NCBI RefSeq assembly: GCF_000321225.1 | Contig: NW_004450661.1 | Coordinates: 1,939,901-2,003,900, forward strand | Source of the DNA: Odobenus rosmarus divergens | Lineage: Eukaryota > Chordata > Mammalia > Carnivora > Odobenidae | Reading direction: 5' to 3' | DNA: 64,000 nucleotides | Shown here: piece by piece, positions 1-10,251 of the stretch | Position numbering within the stretch: position 1 is the stretch's first letter | Layout of the letters: each line of letters begins with the position of its first letter | The notes under the pieces: generated by a model | What the model was told of the DNA's origin: nothing | Databases searched by the model: none | What the model saw: only the letters and a program-made list of their open reading frames with translations | Made by a program: the position numbers and the translations under genes

Positions 1-271
1 AAAAATGAAACAAGATGAAACCAGAGAGGGAGACAAACCATAAGAGACTCTTAATCTCAGGAAACAAACTGAGGGTTGCTGGAGTGGTGGGGGGTGGAAG
101 CAATGGGGTGGCTGGGTGACAGACATTGGGGAGGGTATGTACTATGGTGAACGCTGTGAATTGTGTAAGACTGATGAATCACAGACCTGTAACCCTGAAA
201 CAAATAATACATTATGTTAATTAAAAAATAAAAATAAAAATAAAAACATTTTTATGTATTAAAAAAAAAAA
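1..271 (+). mobile_element. LINE-1 3'-UTR end, carnivore type, 5' truncated by window edge
   Basis: This is the 3' untranslated end of a young carnivore L1. The purine-rich block (ACAAACCATAAGAGACTC, GAAACAAACTGAGGGTTGC, GACATTGGGGAGGGTATG) recurs at 9573-10135 and 28870-29258 in this window. It runs into an A-rich tail (TTAATTAAAAAATAAAAATAAAAA). This copy has only one 3'-UTR module before its tail, whereas the other copies have a second, related module. It is non-coding, and its upstream part lies outside the window. Confidence 0.88.
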
Positions 272-275
272 GGAA

Positions 276-1440
276 ATGTTGGGTGACTCTGTGGCAAAGA
301 AGGTAGCTCCAGAACCTCTTTCAGATGATATCAGAGTAACACAGCAGGCTAATGATACAGAAGACCAACTCTTAAACCAAATAAAGCAAGCAAAGGATTT
401 CTCATTGCAACTTGACAAGTGCACCAATACCACCAACATGGCAATCTTTCAGTACATATATGGTTCGAACATGACAGTGATATGAAGGAAGAATCCCCCT
501 TTTTTCCCCATGCTCATTGCCATAAGACACAACAAGCTCTCAAAAGTATAAAGCTAAGAAAAATTACAATTGTCAACAGATGTGGTTTGGAGTTTAAGTT
601 TCGTGTAGAAGATGTTCTGATGGCACAGCTGTAGAGACAAAAAAAAACATTCTGGAATTCCACAGATTAATAAACTTCCACCAGAATGTAATTAATGCAT
701 TGCTGCCTTTGTTGAGAAAGACTTGCTTCAAAAATAAGTCAGCTAAACAAAACACTGTATTTAGTGATGCAGTAAAAACTGTAAATTACATAAAGGTAAA
801 TGAATTAAATTCATGCTTACTCTGAATAAATTATTGAGAAGGAAGCCAATAATAAACAACAGTACTACACGTTGACATTTGATGGTTATCAAGAGGAAAA
901 GTTCTGTCAAGAGTGTCTTAAGTACAGGAGAAATTCTTAGTGTTTTGCCTGCTTTGTCCCAACTTTACAAAGACATCCAAACTTGTTTCTTTGTCTGTCC
1001 CTGTTATTTCAGTGATCCTAATACTTGCACGTAAAGGAGGAACGTGTTACTCAATGACAGAGAAGACTGAAGACCACTTAAAAGAACAGTCTCCATAGCT
1101 GACGACATGTTCCAGATCTAACAAGTATCACTGAAGGATGTGATCATATTGATAGAGCATATCTGAAAAAAGTTATCACCAAATATTTTCTGAATTTGAG
1201 AAAATGTTTTGAAGTATTTTTTTAAGTTTATGCATAGACAATTCTATGGATTCATTTTTTTCATCAAAAGATAATTTAAATTTAACTAACATTTTTGGAA
1301 CTGGCTACTGATGAAGAACTGAGGATGAATTTGGAAACACAACACCACTTGCTTCATTTTAGATAAAAATTACAAATGAATATTCTGAGCAAGGCTAAAT
1401 TAGCTAGAGTGTCTTTTTTTATTGCTGTGACCATTATATC
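276..1440 (+). pseudogene. Decayed hAT (Charlie-like) transposase / ZBED5-FAM200-type relic
   Basis: Pieces of a hAT-superfamily transposase remain in the correct order but in shifting frames. A 69-codon open segment (276-485) carries IKQAKDFSLQLDKCTNTTNM, matching the family's LQLDES-T block, which holds the first acidic catalytic residue. CSDGTAVET (613-639) resembles the second acidic TDG-A motif. DAVKTVNYIKVNELNSCL (766-822) and TFDGYQEEKFCQECLKYR (about 875-930) match the VNYIK--LNSRLF and HTEVRWLSRGKVL-RVFELR region. ELATDEELRMNLETQ (1298-1342) and a frameshifted leucine-rich stretch to about 1440 match the C-terminal dimerisation region. At least four stops or frameshifts show it is dead. 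It could be a transposon remnant or a retrocopy of a domesticated ZBED5/FAM200-like gene. No intron, terminal repeats or poly-A end was identified to decide. The N-terminal BED zinc finger is not seen. Confidence 0.72.
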
Positions 1441-1465
1441 AGACCACCCAGAAAACCTGTATGTT

Positions 1466-1845
1466 AATCCCACCACCATAAGGAGAAATGCAGGGTCAGA
1501 TCCTAAATGACCTTGAATGCCCTTCATAACATACCTAGGAACATAAGCCACATATACTTCCATGGAGGCCTTTCTTTCCTGTCTCCAGACCCTATAGGAG
1601 AATGTTCTATTTCTTCATGCTGGGAGCAGCTTTATTCCATTCTCCAGTAATAATGATTCTTGTTCATTGTTATTCAAAAGTCATCGCAAATCATTTCTGA
1701 AAGCGCCTGCTCTTGAACAAAGGGGTTTAGCTGAGGACGGCTCAGAGGATTAGCTGTCACTGTCCTAAAAGATGTGGGCTCTACCTGGGAGTAAAGACCT
1801 ACCGATTTTTGACATGGATGAGTAGTTCCCAGAACCACATATCAG
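1466..1845 (+). repeat. Unnamed interspersed repeat, copy 1 (inverted relative to copy 2)
   Basis: About 380 bp aligns along its whole length with the reverse complement of about 5175-5535. Shared blocks include TAAGGAGAAATGCAGGG, TAAATGACCTTGAA, TTATTCCATTC, AGTAATAATGATTC, GGGGTTTAGCTGAGGAC and GATGAGTAGTT. Identity is visibly around 80 percent with small indels, as expected of an old interspersed family rather than a recent duplication. I cannot name the family. An LTR or non-autonomous DNA element is possible. Confidence 0.75.
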
Positions 1846-3620
1846 AAAGGACCATCTAGTTGCCAACAACCTACTTTAATTCAGCATGCTTTTGCTGAGT
1901 GCCTAAACCATGGCTTGTGTCCTTGATGCACTCAGTTTGGGCTTCATCATCTAACCCCCGAGAACAGCATTTTTGTCAATCCAACCTAGACTCAATAAAT
2001 TAGCAAGCAAGAAGCAAGCTCATCTATGCATGGTGTTCATTCAAAGTGTGCATACAGGCATTTAATAGAAGGAATTGCTTCTTCACTCGTGACTGTTTAA
2101 TTATGATTGTGGAACAACAAAAGTATAAGTGTAAAAGGAATTTTCTATATTAATCACCAGTGTGTGCAAGTCAAATAAAAAATGTACACAGTCTTTGTAA
2201 TTCTTTCCTTTTTCTGTGTTTGTTCTGAGTATGTTTACTGAAATAAAAGTTAATGTCTGTCGAATCTAATTTAAAACTTGGGACTTGTACTTTATTCACC
2301 TATTTAAAATTTAATTTTTCCAAATTTAACTTATTATATTTTGACAGAAGTGTTAGTCTGAGATGGACTGGCTATTTCAAGAAATCAAAAACTAGTTCTT
2401 TACCACAGACAGCCTGAGAAGCACTGAATTAGCAGACTGATAAGAGTGCATATGCTACTATTTTTATTTTTGATTTGTGGAGACTCTCCAGTCCCATCAT
2501 CAGTAGATGTGCTCTAAGCTGTTTTCCACTTGCAACAACGGGTTTCTGGGGAGCCACCTATATATACCCCCTCTCCTGCTCCCACATCCCTATGCTCATT
2601 CATGGCTTCACAAGGCGGTTCCCTATGGAGTTAGTAACACCGTCCACAAAGAATAAAGTGAGAATAATAAAGATGCAACCTCACATGAGCCCAACTCTTT
2701 TTAGACAATGAAACCAACTAGAAAAGAGTCCATTGAAAAGGTCAAACAACGTAGGGGTCATGGCATCTTATGCCTCCCGGGCAGAAGAACTTGAAGATTA
2801 TTTTTTTCTTTTCCTTCATTTGAAAGGGAGCACAGTCATCAAAAGAAGAGAGCTGATGACCTCGAGTTCAGGATTTCAGGAGTTCAGTTGAGAACAGCTA
2901 AAAAGTATTTTTCCTCTCACCATGAAATTATCTGGTACAGCAATTCTACAGTCACTCTGAATACATGCAAACTAAAATGACTTATGCTCTGAAAGTTACA
3001 TTTCCAACTGACAACGTGCAAAAAGCAGCGCTGCAAAATGTGCCTTTGTGTGCAGAGCCCAGTGAGCAATTACCTATCCCTCCTGACCACGCTGTGCAGG
3101 CACAGAGCCTGGACAGCACCTCTGCCAAATCCACCCGGGGCCTGCAGAGTTGGCACGTGGCAACTCAGAGTCTGGTGGGAAACACATTCACCATCAAAGA
3201 GCGAGTTTCTTAAACCTGGAGAGAATATAAATTCAAGCTTCTTCAATTTCATAAATATAATTCCAAATTTTTAGAAATATCAGTTTGCAAAACGCTTCAT
3301 GACGATGTTATCTCTTCTTAACTTGTAATTTTATCCTGCAACAAACATTCACAAGTACTACTACTTTTGAAGGATTTAGGTGGAGAACCGGGAAGATCAA
3401 AGATGAGTAAGACGATTTCTACACTAAAGGTGCTTTTGCTATAAAGTAAACAGGTCATTATTTCAATACCTTCTATTTGTACATTATGGCTCATATTTGA
3501 ATATCTCAATTGAAATAGGCAGGGAAGAATTATTGCCATTCTCCCGAAGAGGAACTAGAAAGTTAGGACTTATTAAATGATCTTCTTATGTTCATACTAC
3601 CAGGGTATGATCTAGAACAT
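1846..3620. other. No recognised feature
   Basis: This is AT-rich sequence without a recognisable repeat or coding signal. An AATAAA at about 2241-2250 in a T-rich context looks like a 3' UTR end but has no poly-A tract or gene attached. Short open frames at 2475-2711 and 2965-3213 have no recognisable domain. Confidence 0.5.
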
Positions 3621-3624
3621 AGTG

Positions 3625-3810
3625 ATGGCTAAGAGCATGGCTTTGGGATCAGATGTATCTGCGTTCACAAATCAGCTCCAGCGGTCATCACCTTAGCTGG
3701 TTATTTTGGACATATTAGCCCATTCCATTTTCTTATCTATAAAATGGAGATATAGAACACCTGCCTCAATAGGCTATTGGAGGATTAACTGAAAATGTTT
3801 GTGAAGATGG
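3625..3810 (+). repeat. MIR SINE
   Basis: The core and 3' part of a mammalian-wide interspersed repeat are recognisable: AGAGCATGGCTTTGG, then TCTTATCTATAAAATGGAGATA, then GGAGGATTAACTGAAAATG. Divergence is that of an ancient copy. Confidence 0.8.
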
Positions 3811-4274
3811 GAGGAACTCCATAAGTGATGGAGTTCACTATCATTATTTTATCAAGAGTCCTTTTTTAAGCAGCCCTTTCCATGTACTACAGTACGCAGA
3901 GAATAATAGAAACAGGCACTCACTATGCAATACAAGGAGAAACAGGCAAAGGATATAACATAATAAAACAAAAGCAATAGATGAGGCACTGATAAGGACT
4001 TCATCCTCAATGTTTCCATAGTAACATCTAGATCTCAGAGCACTTATGGAATATGCTATCATTGTCAGGGTCTCTGGCTACCTCACACCTACCCCTCTTG
4101 CCAGTAGATTATGAAGTCCAGGTAAGTTTTACTATTTTGCCAAACCCTTAATTATTTACTATACAAGTACTGACAGATCATAGAGTCAGGGAATGAGTGC
4201 ACCAAGGACACAGCCATGGTGCTTGCCCTTGGGGACCTGCCATGAAGCAGGCACTCAACAAAGCGTGCTGACTT
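3811..4274. other. No recognised feature
   Basis: Unique-looking AT-rich sequence between a MIR and an antisense L1 fragment. No coding or RNA signal is visible. Confidence 0.5.
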
Positions 4275-4593
4275 AAAGTAGGTTGTTGATGCTTAGATTG
4301 TTCTTTCTGGGATTTTCCAGTTACCTTTCTTCTGATGATTTCTAATTTAATTCCACTGTGGTCTGACAGCAGACACTGAATGATTTCCATTCTTTGAAAT
4401 TGGTTCAGGTGTGTTTTATGGCCCAAAATGTAGTCTGTCTTGGTGAATGTTCCATGTGAGCTTGGGAAGACTATATTCTGCTGTTGTTGGATGAAGTAGT
4501 GTATAGATGTCAATTATATCCAGTTGACTGATAGTATTGTTGAGTTCAACTTTGTCATTACTGATTTTCTGCCTGCTGGAACTGTCCATTTCT

Positions 4594-4794
4594 TTTTTTT
4601 TTTTAAAGATTTTATTTATTTATTTGACAGAGAGAGACACAGCGAGAGAGGGAACACAAGCAGGGGGAGTGGGAGAGGGAGAAGCAGGCTTCCCGCGGAG
4701 CAGGGAGCCCGATGCGGGGCTCGATCCCAGGACCCTGGGACCATGACCTGAGCCAAAGGCAGACACTTAATGACTGAGCCACCCAGGCGCCCCT
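4594..4794 (-). mobile_element. Can-SINE (tRNA-derived), antisense
   Basis: A complete element reads on the minus strand from GGGCGCCTGGGTGGCTCAG through the CT-rich segment to AAATAAATAAAATCTTT and poly-A. The perfect 15 bp target-site duplication GAACTGTCCATTTCT lies at 4579-4593 and 4796-4810. It is inserted within the antisense L1 ORF2 fragment and is therefore younger than it. Confidence 0.96.
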
Positions 4795-4902
4795 AGAACT
4801 GTCCATTTCTGATAGAGGGGTGTTGAAGTTGCCAATTATGAGAGTGGATTCATCTCTTTCTCCTTGCAGTTCTATCAGTTTTTGCCTCATATAGTTGTCG
4901 GG

Positions 4903-5062
4903 TTTTTTTTAAGATTTTATTTATTTATTGCAGGGGGGAGGTGCAGACAGAGAGGAACAAGCAGACTCTGCACTGAGCATGGAGCCCAACTCGGAGCTCG
5001 ATCTCATGACCCAAGCCGAATCCAAGAACCAGACACAATGGACTGAACCACCCAGGCGCCCC
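4903..5062 (-). mobile_element. Can-SINE, antisense, shorter and more diverged
   Basis: On the minus strand this reads GGGGCGCCTGGGTGGTTCAG, then a diverged tRNA-related region with several substitutions, a short CT section, and AATAAATAAAATCTT-poly-A. It sits in the same L1 fragment as the SINE at 4594-4794. Higher divergence suggests an earlier insertion. Confidence 0.92.
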
Positions 5063-5174
5063 AGCGTCCTATAGTTCAATGCTCTGTTGTTAGACACATA
5101 CACATTAAGGTTATTATATCGCCTTGGAGAATTGATCTCTTTATCATTATGTAATGCCCAAGACTGTCGTTTCT

Positions 5175-5535
5175 AAATAGGGGTTTTGAAAACTACTCAT
5201 CTATGTTAAAGATCCCTGGGGCTCCCCTCCCAGGTAGGGTCCACATCTTTTAACAGAGTGGCAGTTGATCCTCTGAGCTGTCCTCAGCTAAACCCCATTG
5301 TTCAAGAGCAGACCCTTTCTCCTGTGATTTGCAATGACTTTATGAATTACAATGAATCATTATTACTGAAGAATGGAATAACACTACTCCCAGGATGAAG
5401 GAAGAAAACATTCTTCTAGGGGGTCTGGAGTTGGGAAAAGAAGGCCATCTTGGAAGTGTGTATAGTTTATGTAACTAGGCATATTTTGAAGGATGTTCAA
5501 GGTCATTTAGCATCTGGCCCCTGCATTTCTCCTTA
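5175..5535 (-). repeat. Unnamed interspersed repeat, copy 2
   Basis: This is the reverse-complement partner of 1466-1845. Read on the minus strand, the block order is the same: CTAAGGAGAAATGCAGGG, AATGACCTTGAA, TTATTCCATTCTTCAG, GGGGTTTAGCTGAGGACAG, GATGAGTAGTT. It abuts the antisense L1 ORF2 fragment. Family unknown. Confidence 0.75.
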
Positions 5536-5949
5536 GGGTGGAGGGACTGAAACACAGGGCTCTCTGGGGAGTTGATTCAATAAGAACCCTAGTCTAAGGA
5601 GGGGATGAGCTTTTAAGTGGAGGGAAGCTGGGAAGGAAGGCCACTTAGCCTCTCCTCTATGGTTCTGACAATGCGGCTCTCGCAGCAAACTGTGGTTCCC
5701 ATTCAGCAAAACAAAAGGCCTGCAGTTAACTAGACCCATGGTCCTCAGAAGGCCTTCAGTGGATGTCTTTGCTACCCAACCAAACATATCCCAGTGTTAA
5801 AGTTTCACTTCTGATGTACAATACTTTCCTTACAGTGAGTTCTGGTAAGAACCATCTCTTTCTTATAAAACTTCTAGGGCCTTTACAATGTCCTTTACAG
5901 GTCAGTATCCTAGGTGGCTTCATGTGACCATCACTATTGTCCCCCTAAA
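5536..5949. other. No recognised feature
   Basis: Moderately GC-rich sequence adjoining the unnamed repeat. It could be a further part of that element, but no second copy exists in the window to show it. Confidence 0.4.
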
Positions 5950-6720
5950 ATCTGTTTTCAATAGAGCAGCCAGACTGACCTCCTAAAACTTAAGTCAGAT
6001 CATATTCCTACAACTCTCCACCTTACACAGACTAACAGCCAAAGTCCTTATGATGACCCGGAAATCCTGATGATGACCTTCTGTCGGCCCCTTCCCATCT
6101 CTCCAACCTCATTTCTCCACTCTGGCATCCTTGCTGTTTCCTGAAGACATTCTCCTGCCTTAGGGCCTTTGCAAGGGCTCTTACCTACACAGGAAGGCTC
6201 TTTACCAAAATAACTGCATTGTGAACTCTGTATCTCTTTTAAGTCTTTGCTCAATGGTACTTTTTCCAAAAGGTTTCTCAAAGAGGGTGTAACATTACGA
6301 CCCATTCCTAATGCCTCCCTTTGGTGCTTCCAACTTCCCTTACCAAACTCTATGATCCCTAGCCCTCAACTCCCACAGCACTTACTGCCTTCTAGCAAAC
6401 ACACAAAATTATTCGGTTTATCAATCAAACACTCATGTAGCCCTTATCATGTGCCAAGGGTTGTTCTAAGCTCTTTAGAAATAACTAATTTAATACTATC
6501 ATTTTGTATGCACAGCCCTTATCATGTGCCAAGGGTTGTTCTAAGCTCTTTAGAAATAACTAATTTAATACTATACACAGCACCATCTAATAAAATTTTC
6601 TGCAACTGACATATCAGTTCCATAAGGACAGGAATCTTTGTTTTATCCACTCATATATCTTTGGTGCCTAGAACAGTGCCTAGCACATCATAGATGCTTA
6701 ATATTTGTTAATAAATGAAT
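5950..6720 (+). mobile_element. LINE-2 3' portion, interrupted near 6420-6610
   Basis: The L2 pattern is clear: pyrimidine-rich text with CTGACCTCCTAAAACTTAAG, TCTCCAACCTCATTTCTCC and GCCTTAGGGCCTTTGCA. The classical 3' end follows (CCATAAGGACAGGAATCTTTG, GTGCCTAGAACAGTGCCTAG, TTGTTAATAAATGAATGA). The stretch at about 6420-6610 is foreign to L2. It holds a MIR-like segment duplicated in tandem and a few dozen bases resembling the start of the MITE at 8486. Confidence 0.82.
6439..6574 (+). repeat. Perfect 61 bp tandem duplication, 75 bp period
   Basis: Positions 6439-6499 and 6514-6574 are identical over all 61 bases. Each starts AGCCCTTATCATGTGCCAAG and ends AACTAATTTAATACTAT. They are separated by a 14 bp spacer. 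The unit itself resembles an antisense MIR (family text CTATGTGCCAGGCACTGTTC). Perfect identity inside ancient repeat DNA marks a recent local duplication. Confidence 0.97.
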
Positions 6721-6960
6721 GATTCTCGCACTAGTTCTTTTCACAGAACCATCCTTGAATTTCCTTTAAGCATCTCAAGCTCTGGGGCTTCTGTCCCTTT
6801 GTATGGGCCACTCCCACTGCCTGGAATGTTTTCCCCCCCATCATCCATGCTACAGACTCCTACTCATCCTTTAGCTTGATTTAAGCATCATTGCCCATGC
6901 GAACTTCCTCTTGACTGTGCGCAGACATAGTTAAGAGCTCCTTCCTCACTGTAGACACAT
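6721..6960 (+). mobile_element. LINE-2 fragment
   Basis: Typical L2 text resumes: TGGGCCACTCCCACTGCCTG, GAATGTTTTCCCC, ACAGACTCCTACTCATCCTT, CCTCTTGACTGTGC. It may be a second L2 copy arranged head-to-tail with the preceding one. Confidence 0.68.
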
Positions 6961-8485
6961 CAAACCAAGGATAGTTTCCTGAAGAAACTTAGTTCTGGCA
7001 AATAAATGCATCTGTGTTTGCCTCGAGGAGACATTTCTTTGGAGAGTCAGGGCACAGAAAAAAACACCTAAGCTTCAAGTACAGGGTGAGTTGGAATATG
7101 TCAATGACAAAACACTTGTCTAGAGTATATTTTAACCCCATCCATTGAATAAGAGTAAACCAGATTCTATATTGAATAAGAGAGGGGAAAGAAAGAAGGG
7201 AGACCAGCTGTTTATGCCATTCAAAGGAGCAAATTAAAGGACATTGGACAACAAACAAATAAGGTTTAAAAAAAAGTAAACAATGATTTCCCATTGAGAG
7301 TTTGGAAAAATGACAAAGTCAATCCAAGATAACTGAGGTGTTAGGACCACAATCTGTTTCCAAGACTCTGCCACTCTTTCTCTCTTGACCTCTTAGAGAG
7401 AAAATCCTAATGTATTTGATGTGTCATTTTCCTCCTCCGGTGCTCCCAGGCAGTTTGAGAATGTTGTTTCAGAACTACAAAAGACCAATAAACGCACCCC
7501 CCCCCACCCCCGGCTTGATGAGAGGTGAGATTCTTATGTAAGGCAACACCATCAAGCTTCAATTAAGGAAGGTGCTCAGGTAACCAACCCTGGTCTTAGA
7601 TTTCCAGAAATAATTCTTTGCATTATCAGGAACAATCTCCTTAAAAGCTACTGAAGAGCTTTACAAATACCTATTAATTATGGTCCCTTAATTCTCTGTA
7701 AGTTCGACCAAGCATCTGAGGAAGCCTGACTTTGCCATAAAGATACCCTGCAAACACAGACCTCTCTCAACACATAGGTCAACCATTTGCGTTGTGGCTT
7801 ATCCTAAGAAAATATTGTTGCCAACTTCTAATTGATGTTTCACTCTGCTTAAGTTCAAGTATTTGAATATATAGGACCTTGGATAATTCAAGCCTACACA
7901 GAGTTAGAAAACAATGGCTTTTCATTATCCCCATCCATCATCCATCCAAATTTATATTCAGAAAAGATACCTCCGGTTTTTGGATTTCCAGAAATAAGTT
8001 CTTCCTAGGCATAATTTCATTGAGAAATAAGCTTTTAATAAACTTTATAAATTACCAGCCTTCCCAAGGAGGGTTCAAATGAGACTAAGACAGATCTGAG
8101 AGAGGGAATTGAGATTAGTCTCAGCCAGACCACCACGTACTTTCTATGACCAAACGAAGGTGCTGGAAAGAGCTCCAACAGATGCCTGAGTGGGCCGGGT
8201 GGGCTACAGATCAGGGCCGGACATGGACAGGCAAAGTCTGGTGGCTGGGAAGCTGCAAAATCCATCTACTCATCCTTGCTGCTACAGCATCCTCGACAAG
8301 GGTCACCAAGAGTCACTATTTCCCCTCTTAGAGAGCTTTCTGCTCTGCTTCTTTGGTTACTGACCAAACTCAAGTGCTAGAAAAAGTTTCCTCTCTGTTC
8401 TCCATTGGGCATAACTATACCTTCTGGAGATACACAGGATGAATCTACCTATTCTTTCTCTTACATGAAATTTTTCAGGTATTTA
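6961..8485. other. No recognised feature
   Basis: No repeat family, RNA or coding region was recognised. A poly-C run (about 7498-7518) interrupts an otherwise ordinary AT-rich stretch. Confidence 0.5.
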
Positions 8486-8700
8486 GAGCAGCACCGTCCA
8501 ATAAAATTTTCTGCAATGACGGAAATTACTGTATCTGTGCATTGGCCAATATGGTAACTACTAGCCCCACGTGGCTACTGAGCTCTCAAAATGTAGAGGT
8601 GTAACTGAGGAACTACTCTTTAAATTTTTACTCAATTTTCATTAATTTAACTTGAAATAGCTACATGTAGTTAGTAGCTATCATAGCAGACAGTGAAGAT
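8486..8700 (+). mobile_element. hAT-type MITE (non-autonomous DNA transposon)
   Basis: The sequence starts GCAGCACCGTCCAATAAAA and continues with GGCCAATATGGTAACTACTAG, CCACGTGGCTACTGAG, an A/T-rich middle and AATAGCTACATGTAGTTAG. This is the layout of the abundant mammalian MITE whose two ends are related inverted repeats around CACTGTCCAATA. The two halves (CCACGTGGCTAC and TAGCTACATGTAG) show the internal symmetry. I do not give a family name with certainty. Confidence 0.75.
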
Positions 8701-9560
8701 TTAAAAACATTTTTCATGATCTCTTTACCAAAAATCTTCTCTTCTCTAGGTAAACTGCCCTGGTTTGTTCAATAGTTTCTCAAACAAAATGGCTTCCAGA
8801 ACCTTCTCCATGCAGTCAGTCCTCTCTGGATATGGCCAGATTTGCCAAATTCCCACAACGTACTAAAACAGGGAACTCCGGGTAAGGTCTGCCCAAAAAG
8901 ACCATGACCTCTTATCTGGTCCTGCTCAGATATTTGATAATCCTCTCCTTAAACCTAACTTAGGCTGTAAATTTTTGGCAGGTACCGGGCACTCAATAAA
9001 TACTTAAAGCTCAAATGAATATTCCAGGTATCTTGGTGTAATCTGATGAGCCCATTTTCCCAATTCAGAGTCTTCTCAAATCTACTTTTTTTCTCCCTGT
9101 TATGATTTGTTTTGTTGACTTTGAGGATTTGTGGCTCTCAATGACATCAGATATTCCTACATTAAAATTGTGTAAAAACACATTGTGTAAAAACTCAACT
9201 ATAAATACATTTGAGGACAAGCAGGGTTATTTGGTGTCCCTCTAGGAGTAGATAACAAAAAGTAATCCTCTGAAAAAATAATAATCATTATCTGGAGGAG
9301 AATAACATTTCTAGGTAAGCACTTCCCTTCAGAGATTACAAGTGACATTAATCAAAGAGAGAAAGTTCAGTCCTCTCTGCTCAGTAGGGCAGAACCTTTC
9401 CTTCTCACTCACTCAGCCCTGGAAGCCATCTTGGAAGGGGTTGCAGATTTCATTCCATTCACTGATATGTCTTATATATTATGCAGAAAATCAAATATGA
9501 GCAAATTATAATTGATGTATTCTTTAGACAAATCATTCAATGGGTGTTACATTTCTTTAA
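8701..9560. other. Mostly unrecognised; possible L2-like tail
   Basis: A short CGGGCACTCAATAAATACTTAAAG stretch near 8987-9010 resembles the 3' end of L2 or MIR. Otherwise I see nothing identifiable. Confidence 0.4.
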
Positions 9561-9572
9561 AAAAAAAGGTAT

Positions 9573-10135
9573 ATGTCTATCACCCAGCCACTCCCATCCC
9601 TCCCACCCCCCACCACTCCAGCAACCCTCCGTTTGTTTCCTGAGATTAAGAATTCCTCATATCAGTGAGGTCATATGATACATGCCTTTCTCTGATTGAC
9701 TTATTTCACTGGGTGATAGACATTGGGGAGGGTATGTGCTATGGTGAGCGCTGTGAATTGTGCAAGACTGATGAATCACAGATCTGTACCTCTGAAACAA
9801 ATAACGCAATATATGTTAAGAAAAAAAAAGAAGAAGATAGCAGGAGGGGAAGAATGAAGGGGAGTAAATCGGAGGGGGAGACGAACCATGAGAGACGATG
9901 GACTCTGAAAAACAAACTGAGGGTTCTAGAGGGGAGCGGGGTGGGGAGATGGGTTAGCCTGGTGATGGGTATTAAAGAGGGCACGTTCTGCGTGGAGCAC
10001 TGGGTGTTATGCACAAACAGTGAATCATGGAACATTACATCAAAAACTAATGATGTAATGTATGGTGATTAACATAACAATAAAAAAATTTAAAGGAAAA
10101 AAATAAATAAATAAAAAAGAAAGAAAAGGAAAGGG
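9573..10135 (+). mobile_element. LINE-1 3' end with 5' inversion (twin priming)
   Basis: Two parts of one L1 insertion point in opposite directions. Positions 9573-9710 are the reverse complement of the L1 3' UTR from GTGAAATAAGTCAATCAGAG to GGGTGATAGACAT. Positions 9709-10135 are the sense 3' UTR, starting CTGGGTGATAGACATTGG and ending in ATTAACATAACAATAAAAAA and an A-rich tail. The parts overlap by about 15 nt of L1 sequence and share a 2 nt microhomology (CT) at the junction. Near-perfect target duplications AAAAAAAGGTATATGT (9561-9576) and AAAAAAAGGTATGTGT (10136-10151) bracket the whole. Confidence 0.93.
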
Positions 10136-10251
10136 AAAAAAAGGTATGTGTAAGTTGAATATGAAAAAGTTAAATCATTTCAGAAATTGTTTTGTTTACT
10201 AGATCTCACTCACAGTGAGGGCAGGTACACATCTAGGAACAGAGGTAATGG

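Larger units (their letters stand above)
4275..5165 (-). mobile_element. LINE-1 ORF2 endonuclease-domain fragment, antisense, split by two SINEs
   Basis: Translated on the minus strand, this region reads as the L1 ORF2 apurinic-endonuclease domain in pieces. LIELQGERDES and LIIGNFNTPLSEMD lie near 4810-4890, where the family has GDFNTPL. HGTFTKTDYILGHK and CLLSDHSGIKLE lie near 4320-4480, where the C-terminal catalytic SDH is retained. The GDFN aspartate reads as Asn. Two Can-SINEs interrupt the frame at 4594-4794 and 4903-5062. Removing them restores continuity of the L1 DNA. This is a dead fragment of an old L1M-type element. Confidence 0.88.

Noticed and set aside
2200..2280. AATAAA in T-rich context as the 3' end of a gene
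   Set aside because: There is no upstream exon, no downstream poly-A, and the AT-rich background makes AATAAA common.
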